Positions 6,556 to 12,277 of a stretch of 12,277 nucleotides of DNA are shown piece after piece. Positions within the stretch are counted from its first letter, which is position 1. Every line of letters begins with the position of its first letter. A model generated the notes under the pieces. The model did no database searches. It saw only the letters and a list, made by a program, of their open reading frames with translations, and was not told the DNA's origin. Both the position numbers and the translations under genes were made by a program. The stretch is from DATESG01 sp035270925 (lineage in GTDB: Bacteria > Bacillota_I > Bacilli_A > RFN20 > CAG-826): assembly GCA_035270925.1 (NCBI GenBank), contig DATESG010000042.1:1-12277 (forward strand). The letters are read 5' to 3'.

Positions 6556-9500
6556 TTTTTCCTCCAAACAACAAAAAGCTATTTTAATAAAGGATGGTAA
6601 TGTTCTTGTTTCAGCAGGAGCCGGAAGCGGAAAAACGGCGGTTTTAATTCAACGCCTATATGAAATTCTTAGTAGCAATGATGCACAAATTGACGAACTA
6701 CTCGTTTTAACATTTACCAACTTTGCCGCCAAAGAACTTAAAGTCCGGCTTAAAGAAAAACTCAATGGTCAAGCTGATACTTTGAATATGGCTGGTCTAG
6801 TTGAGGCTAGCGATATCACAACATTCGATAGTTTTGCACTTAAACTTGTTAAAAAGTATAGTTATATTCTTGATTTAAATCCCAATCTTTATGTTTTCGA
6901 TCAAGGTTTATATAATATCAAGCGTCGTCAATTTATTGAAGAAATCCTCCAAGCCAAATATCAGAGTAATGATCAAGCGCTTTTAGCATTTGTAAGTAAT
7001 TATCTTAAAACGAATGATGAAGATTTGTTCGCTCTAATTATCGACTTTGATCAAAAAGCCAATCTTGAAATTAATTTACAAGAATATGTTGAAAACTACA
7101 TTAAAAACAACTATAGCGACGAGGCGTTTGCACGTAATTTAAGCGACTACACAGCAATGATTAAACAAAAGTTAGACGAAATTTTTGAACTAATTAATCT
7201 CATCGATAATGATGAGGCGCGGATTCCTTTTGAAGAATGGGCCTTAGAACTTAGTGGTCTTTCAACCTATGAAGATTATCTAAAAGTAATCCCGACCCTT
7301 AAACTTAAGCAAATTAGTCGTAAAATAGACAAGGAAGATTATCTCGACGATTTAGATTTAATTGCCGAAATTAAAGATAAAATTACAAAAAAACTAGGCA
7401 TGTATTTTTTAGTTGGGACTGTGAGTGAACATCAAATTGCTTTCGCCCGGGAAAAAGCTGTCGCCGAATTTGTGGTCAGTCTTTACCAAGAACTCCAAGG
7501 CAAAATGGACCACTTCAAGCAAACACATAACATTTACACATTTAGCGATATCGCACGCTTTGCTTATCAGATTGTTAGCTCCGCTGATGCTAATCAAAGT
7601 ATCAGAAACAGTTACAAATACATTCTCGTTGACGAATATCAAGATACTAGTGATATCCAAGAGGCATTTGTGCAAGCAATTGCTAAAGATAACGTTTATA
7701 TGGTTGGAGATATTAAACAATCAATATACGGCTTTAGAAACGCTAATCCAAAAATCTTTGCTGGTAAGTACGAACTTTATGATAAAGCTCAAAATGGCAC
7801 CTTAATTAATTTAGTTGATAATTACCGTTCAAGATCAGAAATTGTTGATGGCGTCAATCAGATGCTCAACGAAATCATGACAAATGAGTTTGGCGGAGCG
7901 GAATATCAAAAGGCACATCAAATTGGCTTTGGTAATAAAACTTACGATAATTATGTAGTGGAAGCGCAGACATATGGCCTCGATGTCTTCTATTATGAAA
8001 ATGAACTACACATGGATAATGACCAGCAAGAAGCTTACCTCGTTGGCATCGACATTATTAACAAAATCAAGGCAGGTTATCAAGTTTATGATGGTAAATT
8101 AAAAGCAAATAGAAATGCTCGCTTTAGTGATTTTACCATTTTATGTCGGAAGCGAAAGTTCCTTGGTCAATACTTACAAATATTTAACGACTTACAAATT
8201 CCCCTTTCTACATCTGATAATGTTGATGCAAAAACTAATAATGTTGTCCAGGTTCTAATGAGTGCTTTACAAATATTTCTAGCGATTAAAACAGGGGTTT
8301 TTGGCGATGAATTTCGGCTTGCATTTGCAAGTTTTGCCCGCGGATTCGCTGTTAAAATGGATGATCAATTACTTTACGACTACATTGCCAATAAATCGCT
8401 TCGCTATCGTGATAGTGAATTATTTGCGACATTTAAAGGACTGGTTGCTAAATATAGTGATGCACCAGCTTCAATTGTGACGGAAGCGATTATCAATAGT
8501 TTTTCGCTCCACAAGAAGATTATCACTCTCGGAGATGTCGCTAATAACCGCCAAACACTTGTGACTATTATTAAATTGATTGCAAGCCTAGAGGCGCTAG
8601 ATATGGATTTCGCGGCTATTGTTGCACATTTTAACTTTTACGATGAAAACGATGAAAAACTAGAAGTCACCCTCGCGGATAATGTCGAAGACGCGGTGAC
8701 TTTAATGACCATTCACGGCTCTAAAGGCTTGGAGTTTCCAATTGTCTATTTCGTTGGTTTTTCCAGCCAATTTAATTTTTCAGCGCTGACTCATACCTTT
8801 AAGGCTTCGAATAATCATGGATTAATTCTGCCTATGGGGAAGGTTAATAAGGCACACAGTATTAACTATCATCTTGAGTATCATGAAAACCTCCAACAAT
8901 TAATTAGTGAAGAAATCAGGCTCTTATATGTAGGTCTAACAAGACCACGGGAAAAGATGATTATCCTCGCTCCCGTCAAAGATAAAGCGATTAGCCGTAA
9001 TAAATTAAGTGCTAAATCACTGCTTAATCTACTAGAAACAAGTAAATACTACCATCTTTGTAAACGCGAAGTGAAACTAGGTACAATTATTAAAGCCCCT
9101 AAAAATAGCAAAATTAGTAGTGAAAAATTTTTATTCCAACCATTTCCATCAACCTTAGTCAAAAACATTAAAAATCACGCCTCAGTGTTACCAGATTTAA
9201 CTTCTAGACCCGAACAAGAACTACTCACCTATGGGCAAACACTTCATCGTTTCTTAGAAGTTGTCGACTTAGAAAGTAAAGAGACTAGTTTCATCAAAAA
9301 CAGCGATGACAGATCTAAAATCGATAAAGTCCTAACGCTAGAGATATTTAATGGAGTGACTAGGGCAAATGCATATCGTGAATATAGATTTTATGAACAA
9401 GCGACCAACTTAGAAGGGATTATTGACCTCTTTATAGTTCGTCAAACACATATTGATTTGATAGACTTTAAACTCTTTAATATTGCTAGCGATAAATATG

Positions 9501-9616
9501 AAAAACAACTAGATTATTACGCGAACTATCTAGTCAAAACATTTAATCTGCCAGTAAAAATTTATCTACTCTCAATTTTGAAGAGTCAATATACCTATAT
9601 TAAAACTGTAAATTAG
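6542..9616 (+). CDS. addA: AddA helicase-nuclease subunit (ATP-dependent exonuclease)
   Basis: This superfamily 1A (UvrD-like) 3'-5' motor is fused to a RecB-type nuclease. At 1024 residues it is about 200 shorter than the Bacillus protein. The helicase motifs are in order: Walker A SAGAGSGKT (24-32), motif Ia LTFTNFAAKEL (56-66), Walker B VDEYQDTS (363-370), motif III VGDIKQSIYGFRN (388-400), motif IV DNYRSR (426-431), motif V LMTIHGSKGLEFP (721-733) and motif VI LYVGLTRPREK (795-805). The C-terminal nuclease (about 895-1024) keeps His902, Asp962 in GIIDLF and the Asp975-Lys977 pair (DFK in place of the common DYK). Helicase and nuclease should therefore both be active, acting with AddB on double-strand ends. 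The shortening falls mainly between and after the helicase motifs. The start at 6542 is supported by a strong ribosome-binding site and a 14-base overlap with addB. Confidence 0.95.
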   Translation: MELNDFSSKQQKAILIKDGNVLVSAGAGSGKTAVLIQRLYEILSSNDAQIDELLVLTFTNFAAKELKVRLKEKLNGQADTLNMAGLVEASDITTFDSFALKLVKKYSYILDLNPNLYVFDQGLYNIKRRQFIEEILQAKYQSNDQALLAFVSNYLKTNDEDLFALIIDFDQKANLEINLQEYVENYIKNNYSDEAFARNLSDYTAMIKQKLDEIFELINLIDNDEARIPFEEWALELSGLSTYEDYLKVIPTLKLKQISRKIDKEDYLDDLDLIAEIKDKITKKLGMYFLVGTVSEHQIAFAREKAVAEFVVSLYQELQGKMDHFKQTHNIYTFSDIARFAYQIVSSADANQSIRNSYKYILVDEYQDTSDIQEAFVQAIAKDNVYMVGDIKQSIYGFRNANPKIFAGKYELYDKAQNGTLINLVDNYRSRSEIVDGVNQMLNEIMTNEFGGAEYQKAHQIGFGNKTYDNYVVEAQTYGLDVFYYENELHMDNDQQEAYLVGIDIINKIKAGYQVYDGKLKANRNARFSDFTILCRKRKFLGQYLQIFNDLQIPLSTSDNVDAKTNNVVQVLMSALQIFLAIKTGVFGDEFRLAFASFARGFAVKMDDQLLYDYIANKSLRYRDSELFATFKGLVAKYSDAPASIVTEAIINSFSLHKKIITLGDVANNRQTLVTIIKLIASLEALDMDFAAIVAHFNFYDENDEKLEVTLADNVEDAVTLMTIHGSKGLEFPIVYFVGFSSQFNFSALTHTFKASNNHGLILPMGKVNKAHSINYHLEYHENLQQLISEEIRLLYVGLTRPREKMIILAPVKDKAISRNKLSAKSLLNLLETSKYYHLCKREVKLGTIIKAPKNSKISSEKFLFQPFPSTLVKNIKNHASVLPDLTSRPEQELLTYGQTLHRFLEVVDLESKETSFIKNSDDRSKIDKVLTLEIFNGVTRANAYREYRFYEQATNLEGIIDLFIVRQTHIDLIDFKLFNIASDKYEKQLDYYANYLVKTFNLPVKIYLLSILKSQYTYIKTVN

Positions 9617-9617
9617 A

Positions 9618-9626
9618 TGATATCAT
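9618..9626 (+). promoter_or_regulatory. Extended -10 promoter before the gene at 9633, predicted leaderless
   Basis: TG at 9618-9619, one base, then TATCAT (9621-9626; 5 of 6 to TATAAT) forms an extended -10 element. It lies in the 16-base gap after addA. Six bases (ATACTC) separate it from the ATG at 9633, the same spacing as at addB. No convincing -35 is seen 16-18 bases upstream, which extended -10 promoters tolerate, and no ribosome-binding site precedes the ATG. The -10 also sits in the perfect palindrome ATGATATCAT (9617-9626). Confidence 0.55.
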
Positions 9627-9632
9627 ATACTC

Positions 9633-10745
9633 ATGCAACGACAATATAGTGCCCTTGATCAACAAGGCTTTTCCAATCTTCTGACCATGCTTGGCTTCGG
9701 CCAAAATATTAATGCTGAGTATTTATATGAACGTTATTTAGAAGTCCTTGAAGTTTATGATATGATTGCTGATCAATATCCTAGCTATGCTTTACAAAAT
9801 CTAGATAACGTCCGACTTATTTTATACTTGGTTAATGATTATTTTTATCGGCTTGATGGACTTGAAAACCCGGATGAAACATCGAATAATGATGCATTTA
9901 TCGCCCTTTTGGTCAATAGTGTCGTGGATAAATATGCAGCAGATGTCCACTTTAAATACGATCCCAAGAGGATGGTTACCCAATTTTATCCGCCAATTTC
10001 GACAATTAACGTCTTCACTAATTTCATCTTAAAAAAACTCGAACTCTTCAAAAAGCAAGAACCATCAAAAACATTAGTGATTGATATGCTTAATAAATCA
10101 TTTAGTCTTGTTAAAGCGATTACAACTTTGCTAGTTAACGGTTTTGAAACTGAAGCATTTACAACCTGGCGGACGATGCACGAGCTAGAGGCGACGCTCA
10201 TTATTCTCACTAAATATGGCCCCGATGTCATTAATGGATATTTAGAACACATGCATTATGCCGATGCCTTCAATAAAATTCTGCCGACCGATCAAGGTGA
10301 TGAAACTTTTGCAAGTATTAAAGAAGAGATGAGAAAGTTGGGTTTAAAGAGTAAAGACACGAAACGGTTTATTGAATATGGTTGGCTCCGTTATGTCCCT
10401 GACATTGATAAATCCAATCTCAAACTTAACTTCCGTGACGGAATGGAACCAATCGCAGGCTTGCAAGAATATAATAAGATGTACCAAATGGCGAGTGAAG
10501 TCAATCATAGCAGTCCCTTGCTAATTTATTCGCGTCGTGAATATTTTGCGATGATTACAATTCTCAACTTATATGACTCATTCTTCCGTTTAGAAAACGT
10601 ATTCCGCCTCGCTTATTTCTCACTCCTTAGTGAGCAAGAAAAGAAGCACTACGATCAAGTGCGGTCCCTATATTACTTAGAAATGAAAAAGATTCAGCAA
10701 AAAGAAGTCGTTCGCTACAATCGAAATAGAAAAAAGGCTGCTTAA
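9633..10745 (+). CDS. Protein of unknown function, possibly DUF5677-like
   Basis: I do not recognise this 370-residue protein with certainty. It appears largely alpha-helical and soluble, with no signal peptide or clear membrane span. The central helix pair at about 154-200 (ITTLLVNGFETEAFTTWRTM, then HELEATLIIL) has the conserved Arg-x2-His-Glu spacing (Arg180, His183, Glu184). A later SEVNHSSP (288-295) with His291 precedes another long helix. Together these resemble DUF5677, a family of unknown biochemical role sometimes found in accessory loci; that match is from memory of its motifs. The C-terminus is basic (KKIQQKEVVRYNRNRKKAA). It lies 16 bases after addA with no terminator between, so read-through from addBA is possible, but an extended -10 element suggests its own promoter. 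The ATG is the only sensible start and has no Shine-Dalgarno site. A link to DNA repair is only positional. Confidence 0.8.
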   Translation: MQRQYSALDQQGFSNLLTMLGFGQNINAEYLYERYLEVLEVYDMIADQYPSYALQNLDNVRLILYLVNDYFYRLDGLENPDETSNNDAFIALLVNSVVDKYAADVHFKYDPKRMVTQFYPPISTINVFTNFILKKLELFKKQEPSKTLVIDMLNKSFSLVKAITTLLVNGFETEAFTTWRTMHELEATLIILTKYGPDVINGYLEHMHYADAFNKILPTDQGDETFASIKEEMRKLGLKSKDTKRFIEYGWLRYVPDIDKSNLKLNFRDGMEPIAGLQEYNKMYQMASEVNHSSPLLIYSRREYFAMITILNLYDSFFRLENVFRLAYFSLLSEQEKKHYDQVRSLYYLEMKKIQQKEVVRYNRNRKKAA

Positions 10746-10757
10746 TTGCAGCCTTTT
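10731..10757. terminator. Bidirectional terminator between converging genes
   Basis: AAAAGGCTGC (10732-10741) pairs over ten bases with GCAGCCTTTT (10748-10757) around the loop TTAATT. Read rightward it ends in TTTT. Read leftward it ends in TTTTT followed by TCTATTTC, so it can serve the gene at 9633 and the converging kinase gene. The last codons of the left gene form the ascending arm, and its TAA stop lies in the loop. Confidence 0.85.
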
Positions 10758-10772
10758 CAATTGGTTTGATTT

Positions 10773-12277
10773 CTAGACGTCTTGGAAGCAACTATCGCCA
10801 ATGAATTCGCGCATTAGTGAATTTGATGGGACCCATTTATCTTCAAGGTCAACAAAGTACTTAAGCATTCTGATAAGACGTTCGGCAAGTGGGAAGAATT
10901 CGCTTTCGGTTTTAATTTCTTCAAGAACTGGAAGTGCGTACTTGCGCATGACTGGGAGTTCATAACTTAGGACAGAGTTATATACATAATCTGCGCCTTC
11001 TTGGGTGTCATAAATCCATTTGAACTCACCTTTACGAACACTTGGCCACATTGACATTGTTTCAAGCGCACTAGCATTACGGAATTTCTTGTCGCGAACT
11101 AAGCGACGAAGAAGTCTTAAGTCCGTTAGTGAGATTGGATTTTGATCATCAAGGTTGATTTGTGCTTGTGGTGAAATATAAATTTTGAATTTTTGATGTT
11201 TTGGAATAAGATTGGTTAATTGTTCATTAAGAGCATGAATACCTTCGATGATAATTGGTTGATCATCTTCAACTTGGAGAACACGACCAGGTACGCGTTT
11301 ACCGCTATTGAAGTCAAACTTTGGAAGTTGGACTTTTTCACCGTTGATGAGATCAAGCATGTTTTGGTTAAAGAGTTGGACATCAAGCGCATAGATTGAT
11401 TCTAAGTCTGGTTTGCCATCTTCATCAAGTGGAGCTTGACCACGTGGTAAATAATAATCATCAATTGAAAGACGAATTGGGCGTAAGCCACGGCTCATTA
11501 ATTCAATTCTTAGACGGTTCGCAAAGGTTGTTTTACCGGAGCTCGAAGGCCCAGCAATACAGATTAATCTGAGACTTTCAGATTCTTCCATAATTCTTAA
11601 TCCCAATTCACATAATTGTTGGTAGTGACGGGCTTCACAAATATTAATAAGTTCGACCTCATGGCCAGACTCAATGATTTTGTTGATGCCAGTAACACTT
11701 TCAAGACCGGCTTTTTTGCTCCAAGCATGAGAGTGCTTTAAAGTCTTACCAAAAGTTGGTGCGTCTTGGAATTCTGGGATTTCACCCTTACATTCGCTAC
11801 GTGGATATTGAAGAATGATTCCTGGACTATAAGGTTTAAGAATCCATTGTTTAAGATATCCAGTTGAAGGAACCATGAAACCATACATGTAGTTTAAATA
11901 GCCATGACATTCGTACATGTGTACTGATGTTTCTGGACGATATTTTAATACTTCTAGTTTGTCATCAAAACCGCGTTCTTCATAAATCTTGGCGGCTTCT
12001 TCAACAGTGATTTTGCTTCTGTTGAAAGGAATGTCAGCTTTAATCAATCTCTTCATTTCTTGGTCTAATTCATGAACAAGTTCACGATCGGCTCTCACGC
12101 CGTCGTTAAGAATTTGAATAAAAATTGATCTTGATACGTTATATGAAAAACGGATCTTAATATCTGGTCTGATGTTGTACATTGCATTGGCGACCAAATA
12201 GCGTAACGAAGTTTGATAAATTCTTACTGATTCTGAATGTGTAAGAGTTAGTGGATCGATTACGGATTCTTCTTTAA
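10773..12277 (-). CDS. Nucleoside (uridine) kinase-like protein with ThrRS-like N-terminal region, 5' end outside window
   Basis: The gene runs leftward from beyond the right edge. The frame stays open to base 12275, giving 500 visible residues plus a partial codon, so the true start and probably about 50-60 N-terminal residues are missing. A TTG at 12197 is not the start, because family-like sequence continues upstream of it. The first half matches the threonyl-tRNA-synthetase-like part of this Firmicutes family, including YGFMVPSTGYLKQW and a PGIILQYPR segment. The second half is a phosphoribulokinase/uridine-kinase domain: P-loop GPSSSGKTT (encoded at 11526-11552), SIDDYYLPRGQ, PKFDFNSGKR, IIIEGIHALN, RLLRRLVRD and the C-terminal family ending LMREFIGDSCF. 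It probably phosphorylates a nucleoside with ATP or GTP in the cytosol, but the substrate is not proven for this fused family. It shares a terminator with the converging gene. Confidence 0.92.
   Translation of the reverse strand, partial: KEESVIDPLTLTHSESVRIYQTSLRYLVANAMYNIRPDIKIRFSYNVSRSIFIQILNDGVRADRELVHELDQEMKRLIKADIPFNRSKITVEEAAKIYEERGFDDKLEVLKYRPETSVHMYECHGYLNYMYGFMVPSTGYLKQWILKPYSPGIILQYPRSECKGEIPEFQDAPTFGKTLKHSHAWSKKAGLESVTGINKIIESGHEVELINICEARHYQQLCELGLRIMEESESLRLICIAGPSSSGKTTFANRLRIELMSRGLRPIRLSIDDYYLPRGQAPLDEDGKPDLESIYALDVQLFNQNMLDLINGEKVQLPKFDFNSGKRVPGRVLQVEDDQPIIIEGIHALNEQLTNLIPKHQKFKIYISPQAQINLDDQNPISLTDLRLLRRLVRDKKFRNASALETMSMWPSVRKGEFKWIYDTQEGADYVYNSVLSYELPVMRKYALPVLEEIKTESEFFPLAERLIRMLKYFVDLEDKWVPSNSLMREFIGDSCFQDV

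Noticed and set aside
12195..12197. TTG as start codon of the nucleoside kinase
   Set aside because: The frame remains open to the window edge and the upstream residues (for example ESVRIYQTSLRY) fit the family, so the gene is simply cut by the window.
1..12277. CRISPR array, insertion sequence, tRNA, integration site or defence cassette
   Set aside because: No spaced direct repeats, terminal inverted repeats with transposase, tRNA-like cloverleaf or known defence genes are seen. AddAB is a housekeeping repair enzyme and is not by itself evidence of a defence island.

Overview
The window looks like an ordinary chromosomal stretch from an AT-rich, low-GC Gram-positive (Bacillota, Bacilli sensu lato). 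A relative of Erysipelotrichales, Acholeplasmatales or the RF39/Izemoplasmatales group would fit. This rests on the AddAB (not RecBCD) recombination nuclease, the Firmicutes-type nucleoside kinase with a threonyl-tRNA-synthetase-like N-terminal part, strong Shine-Dalgarno sites inside operons, and the small size of AddA and AddB. Tryptophan is always TGG, and TGA is used as a stop (addB), so this is the standard bacterial code and not the Mycoplasma code. No mobile element, CRISPR array, tRNA, rRNA or defence island is visible.

Region 1 (about 1-4166, + strand) is a tightly packed four-gene operon with gaps of only 1-2 bases. Its genes are a YigZ/IMPACT-family protein, an Mrp/ApbC-type P-loop Fe-S carrier, an M24 Xaa-Pro aminopeptidase and glycerol kinase. 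It ends at a clear intrinsic terminator (4141-4166).

Region 2 (4172-9616, + strand) starts with a near-consensus sigma-A promoter and holds addB and addA, which overlap by 14 bases. Together they encode a compact AddAB double-strand-break resection helicase-nuclease. Both nuclease sites and the AddB iron-sulfur cysteines are kept. AddB has lost its Walker A motif and a large part of its helicase-like region.

Region 3 (9617-10757, + strand) is a single gene of unknown function, possibly DUF5677-like, with its own extended -10 promoter. It ends in a terminator hairpin shared with a converging gene. That gene, on the - strand, encodes a PRK/uridine-kinase-family nucleoside kinase and runs off the right end of the window.

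The most notable signal is how the transcription units begin. At addB and at the 9633 gene a good -10 element lies exactly 6 bases before the ATG, with no ribosome-binding site. The mRNA would therefore start at or within a base or two of the initiation codon (leaderless). A weaker version of the same layout precedes the first gene. Internal operon genes mrp, pepP and addA carry real Shine-Dalgarno sites. The other observations worth checking are the loss of the HPr-phosphorylated histidine and the FBP loop in glycerol kinase, and the stripped-down AddB.
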